Positions 1-6,298 are shown, counted from the first letter of the stretch. The stretch is DNA of 9,840 nucleotides from Prevotella sp. UBA2456 (GCA_002342415.1 DDPY01000046.1:32795-42634), one strand, 5' to 3'. The notes: a model not told the origin generated them from the sequence alone. Numbers and translations: made by a program.

Positions 1-833
1 TCACCGCCGCAGATGAAGCACGAGATATCCATCTCTGCCGATGGCTCGGTGAATGGAAAATAGGAGGGACGCAGACGAATCTGCGTGTCGGCTCCGAACA
101 TCTCGCGGGCAAACGATAGCAGCACCTGCTTCAGGTCGGTGAACGACACGTTCTTGTCGATATAGAGTCCTTCCACCTGATGGAAGAAGCAGTGAGCACG
201 GGCGGTGATGGCCTCGTTACGATAGACGCGTCCCGGACAGATGACGCGGATGGGAGCTGTCAGCTTGCCGTCCTCGGTGTGCATCTGCTCCATCACACGA
301 GCCTGAACGCTGGAGGTATGCGAACGGAGCAGGATATTCTTCGTCACATCGTTGGGATGCTGTGAGACAAAGAAGGTATCCTGCATATCGCGGGCAGGGT
401 GGTCGGCAGCAAAGTTCATCTTGGTGAACACGTGCAGGTCGTCCTCCACCTCCGGTCCGTCAGCCAGCACGAAGCCCATGCGCGAGAAAATGTCGATAAT
501 CTCGTTGGTGACGATGGTCAGCGGATGGCGTGTGCCCAGCTGGATGGGGTAGGGCGTGCGGGTCAGGTCGATGGCTTCATCGCCAGTCTCCTGCATAGCA
601 CAGTCTTCACGTAACTGGTTGATGCGCTCGGTAGCCAGTGTCTTCAGCTCGTTGATCTTCATGCCAACGGTTTTCTTCTCGTCAGCGGCCACGTTGCGGA
701 AATCGTTCATCAGGGCGGTTATCTCGCCCTTCTTGCTCAGGTATTTCAGACGCAGTTGTTCTACCTCTTCGGCATTCTTTGCGCTGAGGGTTTGTACTTC
801 TTTTAGAAGTTCATCAATCTTGTCAAGTATCAT
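1..833 (-). CDS. pheS: Phenylalanyl-tRNA synthetase alpha subunit, C-terminus cut by window edge
   Basis: Catalytic alpha subunit of the cytoplasmic alpha2beta2 enzyme that charges tRNA-Phe. The minus strand reads 277 codons from ATG at 831-833 and runs off the left edge. Residues 1-85 form the charged N-terminal helical arm expected of PheS. The class II synthetase core follows, with a conserved block around residues 118-150 (PEVEDDLHVF, HPARDMQDTFF) and motif 2 at about 186-211 (RVICPGRVYRNEAITARAHCFF). TEPSAEMDISC followed by CxxCGG-like residues is the last part visible; motif 3 lies outside. Bacteroidetes PheS is about 340 residues, so roughly 60 are missing. The gene follows pyrF after a 137-base gap with its own promoter candidate, so it is probably transcribed separately. 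pheT is not in the window. Identification is firm. Confidence 0.97.
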   Translation of the reverse strand, partial: MILDKIDELLKEVQTLSAKNAEEVEQLRLKYLSKKGEITALMNDFRNVAADEKKTVGMKINELKTLATERINQLREDCAMQETGDEAIDLTRTPYPIQLGTRHPLTIVTNEIIDIFSRMGFVLADGPEVEDDLHVFTKMNFAADHPARDMQDTFFVSQHPNDVTKNILLRSHTSSVQARVMEQMHTEDGKLTAPIRVICPGRVYRNEAITARAHCFFHQVEGLYIDKNVSFTDLKQVLLSFAREMFGADTQIRLRPSYFPFTEPSAEMDISCFICGG

Positions 834-837
834 ATCT

Positions 838-851
838 TTCTATATATAGAA
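838..851. promoter_or_regulatory. 14-bp perfect palindrome in the pheS leader
   Basis: The 14 bases TTCTATATATAGAA are perfectly self-complementary. They lie 4 bases upstream of the pheS start codon and downstream of the predicted promoter, so they would be in the mRNA leader. They could be a weak hairpin or an operator-like site, or chance in AT-rich DNA. No function can be assigned. Confidence 0.35.
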
Positions 852-864
852 TCCAATTTGAGTG

Positions 865-896
865 CAAAGGTACAAATAAGCGAGTAGAAAACCAAA
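865..896 (-). promoter_or_regulatory. Bacteroidetes-type promoter of pheS
   Basis: On the minus strand TTTG (893-896) is followed after 20 bases by TACCTTTG (865-872). This fits the known Bacteroidetes primary sigma consensus TTTG / TAnnTTTG and its usual spacing. Transcription would begin a few bases further on, leaving a leader of roughly 25-30 bases before the pheS ATG. It is the only complete match I found in any intergenic gap of the window. Confidence 0.7.
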
Positions 897-922
897 TAAA
901 ATTTGAGTTTTCTCAAGCGAAA

Positions 923-949
923 GTACCTTCGGCCAGAGGCCAAAGGTAC
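923..949. repeat. 27-bp imperfect palindrome downstream of pyrF
   Basis: The arms GTACCTTCGGCC and GGCCAAAGGTAC flank a 3-base centre AGA, with one mismatched pair. It lies 22 bases beyond the pyrF stop. The strong stem could end pyrF transcription, but no U-run follows on the minus strand, so a classical intrinsic terminator is not supported. Its size and 3-base centre resemble the other palindromes in this window, though the arm sequence differs. It also contains a second TACCTTTG on the minus strand (941-948) without a well-placed TTTG upstream element. Confidence 0.5.
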
Positions 950-953
950 AAAA

Positions 954-988
954 CAATGATGAACTATGCGTTATGAATTCTGAATTAT
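954..988. repeat. Degenerate AT-rich heptamer tract spanning the pyrF stop codon
   Basis: On the minus strand the sequence falls into successive 7-base units: ATAATTC, AGAATTC, ATAACGC, ATAGTTC, ATCATTG. The tract begins inside the last pyrF codons and continues past the stop at 971-973, so the last few PyrF residues (IIQNS) are encoded by it. It has the same period as the heptamers inside pyrF and in the aroE-TPM gap, but a different base sequence. Confidence 0.45.
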
Positions 989-1870
989 TTTTGCCATTTG
1001 CTCCTGCAGCTCCTTTGCTTTCTGACCAGCCACCTCGGCAAAGTCCTCGCCTTGTGAAGCGTAGATAATGCCACGCGACGAGTTGACCAGCAAGCCTATA
1101 TCGCCAGGAATCATGCCATACTTGCACACTTCCTCGAGGCTTCCTCCCTGGGCACCAACGCCCGGTACGAGCAGGAAATGGCGGGGAGCCACACGGCGGA
1201 TATCCTCAAACATCTGTCCCTGCGTGGCACCTACCACATACATCATATTTTCGTCATTTCCCCATTCCTGCGATTTCTTCAGCACCTTCTCAAACAGACG
1301 CTCTTTAGTTGATAGTTGAGAGGGGTTGGAACTGTCAACTGTCAACTGTGAACTGTCAACTGGCAGCAGCTGGAAGTCGTGCGAGCCTTTGTTCGAGGTC
1401 AGTGCCAGCAGGATGACCCACTTGTCCTTGTAGCCAAGGAAGGGAGTCACCGAGTCCTCGCCCATATAGGGGGCAACGGTCAGTGCGTCCACATCATACT
1501 GCTCGAAGAACGTTTTGGCATACATCTTCGACGTGTTGCCAATATCGCCACGCTTGGCATCGGCAATGATGAAGTGGTTGGGATATTCCTCCTTCAGGTA
1601 GTCGATGGTGGCTTCGAAAGCCAAGATGCCGTCTACTCCGTAGGCTTCGTAGAAAGCCAGGTTGGGCTTATAAGCCACGCAATAGGGGGCAGTGGCATCG
1701 ATGATGAGGGCGTTGAACTCGCAAAGGGCTCTGAAGATATAATCATCGCCGTCCTTTGCCTTAGCTTCATCAATGATGCACTGAGGAATCTTATCGATGT
1801 CTGTATCCAGACCTACGCAGAGAAACGACTGCTTCTCGCGGATTTGCTGAATTAATTCTTTCCTGTCCAT
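971..1870 (-). CDS. pyrF: Orotidine 5'-phosphate decarboxylase (type 2)
   Basis: Final step of UMP synthesis: decarboxylates OMP to UMP in the cytoplasm. The 299-residue protein begins with the typical FLCVGLDTD block (16-24). It carries the catalytic DAKRGDIG motif at 104-111, with D104, K106 and D109 the expected charged network, and a phosphate-binding LVPGVGAQGG segment near 234-243. The start at 1870 fits homologues and lies 19 bases inside the upstream small membrane gene, suggesting translational coupling. The family in this phylum is usually about 275 residues. The excess is explained by an insertion at about residues 169-188 encoded by heptamer DNA repeats. The C-terminus also runs into an AT-rich heptamer tract. 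The visible catalytic motifs are intact, so it is probably functional. Confidence 0.96.
   Translation of the reverse strand: MDRKELIQQIREKQSFLCVGLDTDIDKIPQCIIDEAKAKDGDDYIFRALCEFNALIIDATAPYCVAYKPNLAFYEAYGVDGILAFEATIDYLKEEYPNHFIIADAKRGDIGNTSKMYAKTFFEQYDVDALTVAPYMGEDSVTPFLGYKDKWVILLALTSNKGSHDFQLLPVDSSQLTVDSSNPSQLSTKERLFEKVLKKSQEWGNDENMMYVVGATQGQMFEDIRRVAPRHFLLVPGVGAQGGSLEEVCKYGMIPGDIGLLVNSSRGIIYASQGEDFAEVAGQKAKELQEQMAKIIQNS
1305..1363. repeat. Heptamer repeat inserted in frame inside pyrF
   Basis: The minus strand carries about four AGTTGAC/AGTTCAC heptamers, then a short spacer, then CTCTCAACTATCAACT in the opposite sense. The two halves can pair: 1307-1319 with 1335-1347, matching at 12 of 13 positions. 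The tract keeps the pyrF frame and encodes a Ser/Thr/Gln-rich loop (VDSSQLTVDSSN then PSQLST). The same heptamer fills the aroE-TPM gap at 6271-6291, so an intergenic-type repeat appears to have entered a gene. Confidence 0.8.
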
Positions 1871-2049
1871 TTTAGTACCTGATTAATTATTAAGTAGGTT
1901 ACTGTAAAGCCAATAAACCAAACTATGCCAAAGATGATTAATTTCCAATACCACTCAGTCTCGAATGTATCAACAGCAATATCTGCAATGATTATTGCTA
2001 CAATAATGCAGACCCATTCAACCCAAGTGTTTCCTAAATATTTCTTCAT
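1852..2049 (-). CDS. Small two-helix membrane protein, function unknown
   Basis: A 65-residue ORF that I do not recognise. It has two likely transmembrane helices, residues 9-27 (WVEWVCIIVAIIIADIAV) and about 35-57 (WKLIIFGIVWFIGFTVTYLI), a Lys at residues 2-3 and a KWTGKN tail. No signal peptidase site, Cys pair or catalytic motif stands out. The ATG overlaps the prfA stop in an ATGA arrangement (2046-2049), and its 3' end overlaps pyrF by 19 bases, so it is tightly embedded and probably translated by coupling to prfA. It is visibly richer in A+T than the genes around it, which fits its hydrophobic content or a separate origin. The tight overlaps on both sides are the main evidence that it is a real gene. 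Confidence 0.75.
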   Translation of the reverse strand: MKKYLGNTWVEWVCIIVAIIIADIAVDTFETEWYWKLIIFGIVWFIGFTVTYLIINQVLKWTGKN

Positions 2050-3155
2050 AGCTCCGTTTCTTTCATTCTTTCTGCATTCTCGGCCACGGTGAGGGCATCG
2101 ATCATGGGTTGGATGTCACCACTGAGGAATCCCTGCAGGTCATGAGTGGTATAGCCGATGCGGTGGTCGGTCACTCGGCCTTGCGGGAAGTTGTAGGTGC
2201 GGATTTTGGCAGAACGGTCGCCCGTAGACACCAGGCTCTTGCGGCGCGAGGCAATGTCGTCCATATACTTTTGGTGCTCCTTATCATATATAAAGGTATA
2301 GAGGCGCGAGAGTGCACGCTCCTTGTTCTTCGGCTGATCGCGCGTCTCGGTACACTCAATCAGGATTTCCTCCGTCTCGCCCGTGTTGGGATTCTTCCAC
2401 ATATAGCGCAGGCGCACACCCGATTCCACCTTGTTCACATTCTGACCGCCGGCACCCGAGCTTCGGAACGTGTCCCACTTGATTTCACCCTCGTTGACAT
2501 GCACCTCAAACTTATCCGCCTCTGGCAGTACGGCCACCGTAGCTGCCGAGGTGTGCATACGTCCCTGCGTCTCCGTAGCCGGCACACGCTGTACGCGGTG
2601 GACACCACTCTCGTACTTCAGCGTACCGTAGACATCGACCCCGCTGACGGCAAAGTCAATCTCTTTGTATCCGCCGACGGCACCTTCCGAAACGCTGGTG
2701 ATAGAGAGCTGCCAGCCCTTCGAGTCGCAGAAGCTCTTGTACATCTTGAACAAATCACCGGCAAAGAGGCAAGCCTCGTCGCCACCCGTACCGGCACGAA
2801 TCTCCATCTGTACGTTCTTGGCGTCCTCGGGGTCCTTCGGTATGAGGGCTATTTTGATTTCCTCTTCCAACTTCGGCTGCAGGGCCTCGTTCTCCGAGAG
2901 TTCCTCGCGTGCCATCTCCTTCATCTCGGCATCGTCCTCGTTGGCCAGGATGTCCTTAGCCTCCTTGATGCTGTTCAGACAGGCGATGTATCGCTTGCGG
3001 GCATCCATAATGTCGCCCAGGTCTTTGTATTCCTTGGTCAGCTTGACGAAACGCTGCTGGTCGGCTATCACCTCGGGGTCGGTAATCAGGGTCGACACCT
3101 CCTCGAAGCGAGCCTCCAGGCCGTCGAGCTTTTGTAGTATGCTGTTATTTTCCAT
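2046..3155 (-). CDS. prfA: Peptide chain release factor 1
   Basis: Class I release factor that recognises UAA and UAG stop codons in the ribosomal A site and triggers hydrolysis of peptidyl-tRNA. At 369 residues it is slightly longer than the usual 355-360. The N-terminal helical domain covers about 1-105. The stop-codon reading motif is P-A-T at 192-194 (HRVQRVPATETQGR), which marks RF1 rather than RF2 (SPF). The catalytic GGQ loop is at 236-238 in SSGAGGQNVNKVES. There is no sign of the programmed frameshift typical of prfB. The start at 3155 is preceded by AACAAAGA with no strong Shine-Dalgarno. A palindromic repeat fills most of the 44-base gap from purM. Confidence 0.98.
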   Translation of the reverse strand: MENNSILQKLDGLEARFEEVSTLITDPEVIADQQRFVKLTKEYKDLGDIMDARKRYIACLNSIKEAKDILANEDDAEMKEMAREELSENEALQPKLEEEIKIALIPKDPEDAKNVQMEIRAGTGGDEACLFAGDLFKMYKSFCDSKGWQLSITSVSEGAVGGYKEIDFAVSGVDVYGTLKYESGVHRVQRVPATETQGRMHTSAATVAVLPEADKFEVHVNEGEIKWDTFRSSGAGGQNVNKVESGVRLRYMWKNPNTGETEEILIECTETRDQPKNKERALSRLYTFIYDKEHQKYMDDIASRRKSLVSTGDRSAKIRTYNFPQGRVTDHRIGYTTHDLQGFLSGDIQPMIDALTVAENAERMKETEL

Positions 3156-3168
3156 TCTTTGTTGTGAT

Positions 3169-3199
3169 TGTTGCGATAGAATCGCAACATACTGTACAT
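3169..3199. repeat. Palindromic repeat, copy A (purM-prfA gap)
   Basis: The 21-bp palindrome 3169-3189 has arms TGTTGCGAT and ATCGCAACA around centre AGA. On the + strand its right arm runs into ATACTGTACAT. It occupies most of the gap between the purM stop (3200-3202) and the prfA ATG, and on the minus strand it ends 13 bases before that ATG. It belongs with copies B to E below. The hairpin would sit in the translation start region of prfA. Confidence 0.85.
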
Positions 3200-4387
3200 T
3201 TAGTAATCAAACGTGCCGTACTCGCTGTGGATGGTGAGCGAACGAGCGCCCTCCTCGATGCGGCCTACCACCTGGGCATCGATGTTGAACGACTTCGAGA
3301 TGGCAATCACCTGCTCGGCCACCTCCGGGCGGACATAGATCTCCATGCGGTGCCCCATGTTGAACACCTGGTACATCTCCTTCCAGTCAGTGCCTGAGCA
3401 GTCGTGGATGGCTTGGAACAGCGGAGGTACGGGGAACATATTGTCCTTGACAACACGGCAGTTGTCATTGACGAAGTGCAGCACCTTTGTCTGTGCGCCG
3501 CCCGTGCAGTGTACCATACCGTGAATCTCGGGTCGCAACTCGTCGAGCAGGCGCTTGATGACAGGAGCATAGGTGCGGGTGGGAGAGAGCACCAGCTGGC
3601 CCATGTCGGGCAGCACTGTTTGTTGCGACTCAGTCGCAACATACGTAACGGTATCGGTGAGGGCATACTTGCCGCTGTAGACGAGGTCTGAGGGGACGGC
3701 GTGGTCGTACGACTCGGGATAGCGCTCGGCGAGGTATTTTGCGAAGACATCGTGGCGGGCTGAGGTGAGACCATTGCTGCCCATACCGCCGTTGTAGCGG
3801 TGCTCGTAGGTGGCCTGACCGGTTGAGGAGAGTCCTACGATGACATCGCCGGGACGGATGTTGGCATTGTCTATCACGTCAGCACGCTTCATGCGGCAGG
3901 TGACGGTGGAGTCAACGATGATGGTGCGTACGAGGTCGCCCACGTCTGCCGTCTCGCCTCCTGTGGGGTAGATGCCGATGCCCATGTCGCGCAGTTCACT
4001 GAGCAGTTCGTCCGTGCCGTTGATGATGGCCGATATGACCTCACCGGGCACGAGCATCTTGTTACGCCCGATAGTAGACGAGACGAGGATATTGTCTACG
4101 GCACCCACGCAGAGCAGGTCGTCGGTGTTCATCACGATGGCATCCTGGGCAATGCCTTTCCATACGGAGAGGTCGCCCGTTTCCTTCCAGTACATGTAGG
4201 CGAGGCTCGACTTGGTGCCTGCCCCGTCGGCATGCATGATGTTGCAATACTCGGGGTCGCCGCCCAGAATGTCGGGGATAATCTTGCAGAAGGCCTGCGG
4301 GAAGATGCCTTTGTCTATGTTCTTGATGGCGGCATGTACGTCCTCTTTGGCTGCACTCACGCCGCGCTGCATATAGCGGTTGTTCAT
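3200..4387 (-). CDS. purM: Phosphoribosylformylglycinamidine cyclo-ligase (AIR synthase), Bacteroidetes type
   Basis: ATP-dependent ring closure of FGAM to AIR in purine synthesis, in the cytoplasm. The 395-residue protein shows the PurM/PurL-type fold signatures: HADGAGTKS at 52-60, MNTDDLL at about 86-92, GGETADVGDLV at 133-143, and CTGGAQTKVLHF with GHRMEIYV in the C-terminal half. It is longer than the classical E. coli enzyme of about 345 residues, as expected for the Bacteroidetes form often labelled AIR synthase-related protein. An oddity lies at residues 248-257 (TYVATESQQT), where a palindromic DNA repeat has been taken into the frame within what looks like a variable loop. The ATG at 4387 fits homologues. 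Another repeat copy lies 15 bases upstream of it. Function is well supported; the exact family split is slightly less so. Confidence 0.92.
   Translation of the reverse strand: MNNRYMQRGVSAAKEDVHAAIKNIDKGIFPQAFCKIIPDILGGDPEYCNIMHADGAGTKSSLAYMYWKETGDLSVWKGIAQDAIVMNTDDLLCVGAVDNILVSSTIGRNKMLVPGEVISAIINGTDELLSELRDMGIGIYPTGGETADVGDLVRTIIVDSTVTCRMKRADVIDNANIRPGDVIVGLSSTGQATYEHRYNGGMGSNGLTSARHDVFAKYLAERYPESYDHAVPSDLVYSGKYALTDTVTYVATESQQTVLPDMGQLVLSPTRTYAPVIKRLLDELRPEIHGMVHCTGGAQTKVLHFVNDNCRVVKDNMFPVPPLFQAIHDCSGTDWKEMYQVFNMGHRMEIYVRPEVAEQVIAISKSFNIDAQVVGRIEEGARSLTIHSEYGTFDY
3621..3648. repeat. Palindromic repeat, copy B (inside purM)
   Basis: The 21-bp palindrome 3621-3641 has arms TGTTGCGACT and AGTCGCAACA around a single central C. 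It continues on the + strand as TACGTAA, a variant of the ATACTG flank of the other copies. It lies within purM and is read through without a stop as TYVATESQQT. Relative to copies A and C the inner pair T-A is replaced by C-G on both arms. Confidence 0.82.
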
Positions 4388-4402
4388 TGTCAGAGATATT
4401 AT

Positions 4403-4432
4403 TGTTGCGATGGCATCGCAACATACTGTAAA
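4403..4432. repeat. Palindromic repeat, copy C (lemA-purM gap)
   Basis: The 21-bp palindrome 4403-4423 has arms TGTTGCGAT and ATCGCAACA around centre GGC, followed on the + strand by TACTGTAAAA. It lies in the 55-base gap and on the minus strand ends 15 bases before the purM ATG. It is almost the same sequence as copy A, including ATTGTTGCGAT on the left. Confidence 0.85.
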
Positions 4433-4442
4433 AACACTGGAC

Positions 4443-5030
4443 TTAGAATTTCACTTGGGGAGCTTTCTCGGCACCGGCCTCGGCCTCGAACTTGGTCATC
4501 TTGTCAAAGCCGAAGAGGCCGGCAAGGATGTTCTTGGGGAAGCGGCGGATGGTGACATTGTAGTCCTGCACGACGGCATTGAACTTGTTGCGGGCCTCGT
4601 TGATGCGGTTCTCGGTGCCTTCGAGCTGCACCTGCAGGTCACGGAAGTTCTCGTTGGCCTTCAGGTCGGGATAGTTCTCCTGGATGGCAATCAGTCGTCC
4701 GAGTGCTGCCCCCAGCTCACCCTGTGCCTTCTGGAACTCCTGCATCTTCTCGGGAGTCATGTTCTCGGGGTCGAGTGTCATCTGGGTAGCCTTCGAGCGG
4801 GCATTGACCACGCCCTCGAGTGTTTCCTTCTCGTGGGAGGCATAGCCTTTGACGGTCTCCACCAGATTGGGGATGAGGTCGGCACGACGCTGATAGGCTG
4901 ACTGTACATTAGCCAATGCGGTGGTAGCCTTCTCTTGCTCACCGACCATTGAGTTGTAGGCACTGGCAGCCCAACCGCCAATGATGACTACGGCTGCGAT
5001 GATTGCGATAAGTGATTTACTGAGTTTCAT
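4443..5030 (-). CDS. lemA: LemA family protein
   Basis: A LemA-type membrane-anchored helical protein of 195 residues, the usual size. Residues 5-25 are a single hydrophobic helix (SLIAIIAAVVIIGGWAASAY), giving a short inside N-terminus and an outer or periplasmic helical domain. Family signatures are visible: QSAYQRRADLIPNLVETVKGYASHE at about 43-67, LGRLIAIQENYPDLKANENF at 110-129, and RINEARNKFNAVVQDYN at 142-158 with RFPKNILAGLFGF after it. The biochemical role of LemA proteins is not settled. The gene lies directly downstream of a TPM-domain gene, a pairing common in bacteria that suggests a shared envelope role. The gap to the TPM gene holds a 9-bp minisatellite, and an AT palindrome (AATAATAGCTATTATT-like) abuts the ATG. 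Confidence 0.95.
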   Translation of the reverse strand: MKLSKSLIAIIAAVVIIGGWAASAYNSMVGEQEKATTALANVQSAYQRRADLIPNLVETVKGYASHEKETLEGVVNARSKATQMTLDPENMTPEKMQEFQKAQGELGAALGRLIAIQENYPDLKANENFRDLQVQLEGTENRINEARNKFNAVVQDYNVTIRRFPKNILAGLFGFDKMTKFEAEAGAEKAPQVKF

Positions 5031-5066
5031 AATAGCTATTATTTAGTGATTGTTTTTTTTCTTTTT

Positions 5067-5120
5067 GTGGGTGTTGTGGGTGTTGTGGGTGATGTGGGTG
5101 AGGTGGGTGTTGTGGGGGCT
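5067..5120. repeat. 9-bp minisatellite between the TPM gene and lemA
   Basis: About six tandem units of GTGGGTGTT (+ strand): two perfect copies, then GTGGGTGAT, GTGGGTGAG, GTGGGTGTT and a decayed GTGGGGGCT. The last unit touches the TPM stop codon at 5119-5121. On the coding strand it reads CACCCACAA and would be unstructured, C-rich leader RNA before lemA. Copy number is likely to vary between strains. Confidence 0.8.
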
Positions 5121-6267
5121 ACCACCTTGAGGTGGCTCCGCCACCGCCGAAGGAACCGCCGCCGAAGGAGCCGCCGCTGAAACCGCCGCCGCCTCCGCCG
5201 CTGAAGCCTCCGCCGCCGAAGCCTCCGCCGCCGAAGCCTCCGCCGCCGATGTGAACACCCTCGCTGACGTGGAAAGGATTGGACAGTAGTGCCGTGCTGC
5301 CCACCAGACCTACCCACTGGTATTTCTTGTTCAGCCGCAGGAAGGCAATGCACCAGATGATAAAGAAGAGGAAGGAAAGCCCGATGGCTGTGGCTGCCGC
5401 ATCGTCCTCGTCACTATCCTGACCAAACAGGGGTGACATCTGCGGCAGTTCCTTTTGCTGTAGGGTGGCCAATACCGCCTCTGCCAGGTATATCATGCCG
5501 CTGTCGGGCATCTCGGCACGCATGGCGGGGATGACATACTGCTGTTCGAGCCGGTGACACTCGGCATCGGTGAGGTCTGCCTCCAGCGAACGGCCGGGCG
5601 ACATGTTGATAGAGTGGTCTTCGTAGCCTACCACCACCACAAGCCCGCGATCGTTGTAACCCACGCCATATCGGTTGCCGACATCCTGCGCCATACGGAA
5701 GGGGTCATCGTTCTCGATGTGGTTCACCACGATGAATACCGACTGTATGCCTTGCTCAAGACGAAGACGTTGCAGGGTGTGGTTGATGCTTGTGACAGCC
5801 GATGGCGTGAGCACGCTGTCGGGGTTGGAGACGTATTGCGTAGAGTCCTGCAGGTAGGGGATGGGGATGTTGTCGGCATTCCAATAAATCTCATCGGATG
5901 CTGCGCCGAGTGCCTGCTGCTGGTCGTAGAGGGCGTTGGTACTGGCGGCATCGTCGGCAGCGAGGGTGGCACCGCAACAGGTCATCATGGCTATGATGCC
6001 AATCACGAACACCCGCCCCCAAATACGCCGCCAACGGGCCCATTCGGGATGAGCCTGCTGGTATTGTGCAAACAGCTGGCGGCACCTGTCTTTATACTCT
6101 CGAGCCAGGGCTTCGTACTGGTTGGAGTACTGGCGGCGGAGGTGTGACGAGGTGAGGTTCCAGGCAGGGCTCTGGCTGCTCTCCATGTCGTAGGCATCCT
6201 CCAGTGCACGGATGGCATCGTTGTACTGGCGGGTCAGCTGATTGATGTTGTCGAAGTAGGTGTTCAT
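5119..6267 (-). CDS. TPM-domain (YgcG/Psb32-like) membrane protein with Gly-rich tail
   Basis: A 382-residue membrane protein. Residues 1-80 are hydrophilic and helical, rich in Gln, Tyr and Arg. A hydrophobic helix lies at about 85-104 (VFVIGIIAMMTCCGATLA). The TPM domain spans about 128-260, with the typical IQSVFIVVNHIENDDPF, NRYGVGYNDRGLVVVVGYED and SPGRSLEADLTDAEC blocks. A second membrane helix lies at 283-301, and a tail from 331 is made of GGGGF/GGGSF repeats ending in ATSRW. TPM proteins are envelope proteins, some with reported phosphatase activity; no substrate can be given here. Most family members begin with a signal peptide, so the cytoplasmic-looking 80-residue N-terminus is unusual. 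The gene pairs with lemA downstream. The start at 6267 abuts a heptamer tract and has no clear Shine-Dalgarno. Confidence 0.88.
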   Translation of the reverse strand: MNTYFDNINQLTRQYNDAIRALEDAYDMESSQSPAWNLTSSHLRRQYSNQYEALAREYKDRCRQLFAQYQQAHPEWARWRRIWGRVFVIGIIAMMTCCGATLAADDAASTNALYDQQQALGAASDEIYWNADNIPIPYLQDSTQYVSNPDSVLTPSAVTSINHTLQRLRLEQGIQSVFIVVNHIENDDPFRMAQDVGNRYGVGYNDRGLVVVVGYEDHSINMSPGRSLEADLTDAECHRLEQQYVIPAMRAEMPDSGMIYLAEAVLATLQQKELPQMSPLFGQDSDEDDAAATAIGLSFLFFIIWCIAFLRLNKKYQWVGLVGSTALLSNPFHVSEGVHIGGGGFGGGGFGGGGFSGGGGGGFSGGSFGGGSFGGGGATSRW

Positions 6268-6270
6268 TCG

Positions 6271-6298
6271 AGTTGAGAGTTGAGAGTTGACAATTATC
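6271..6298. repeat. Heptamer repeat in the aroE-TPM gap
   Basis: On the + strand three units, AGTTGAG, AGTTGAG and AGTTGAC, are followed by a diverged AATTATC. They fill the 26-base gap and contain the aroE stop codon (6294-6296); only three bases separate them from the TPM start codon. This is the same heptamer as the one inserted in pyrF. Confidence 0.8.

Noticed and set aside
923..949. Intrinsic terminator of pyrF
   Set aside because: The stem is good but no U-run follows it on the minus strand, so I list it only as a palindrome.
2109..3137. 342-codon plus-strand open frame opposite prfA
   Set aside because: It mirrors RF1 codons on the other strand; prfA is certain from its PAT and GGQ motifs, and the antisense product resembles no family.
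2046..3155. Release factor 2 (prfB) with programmed frameshift
   Set aside because: The codon-reading motif is PAT, not SPF, and the frame is continuous.
5039..5353. Arg-rich and Ala/Glu-rich small open frames over the end of the TPM gene
   Set aside because: They are alternative frames of the Gly-rich codon repeats and the 9-bp minisatellite, with low-complexity products.
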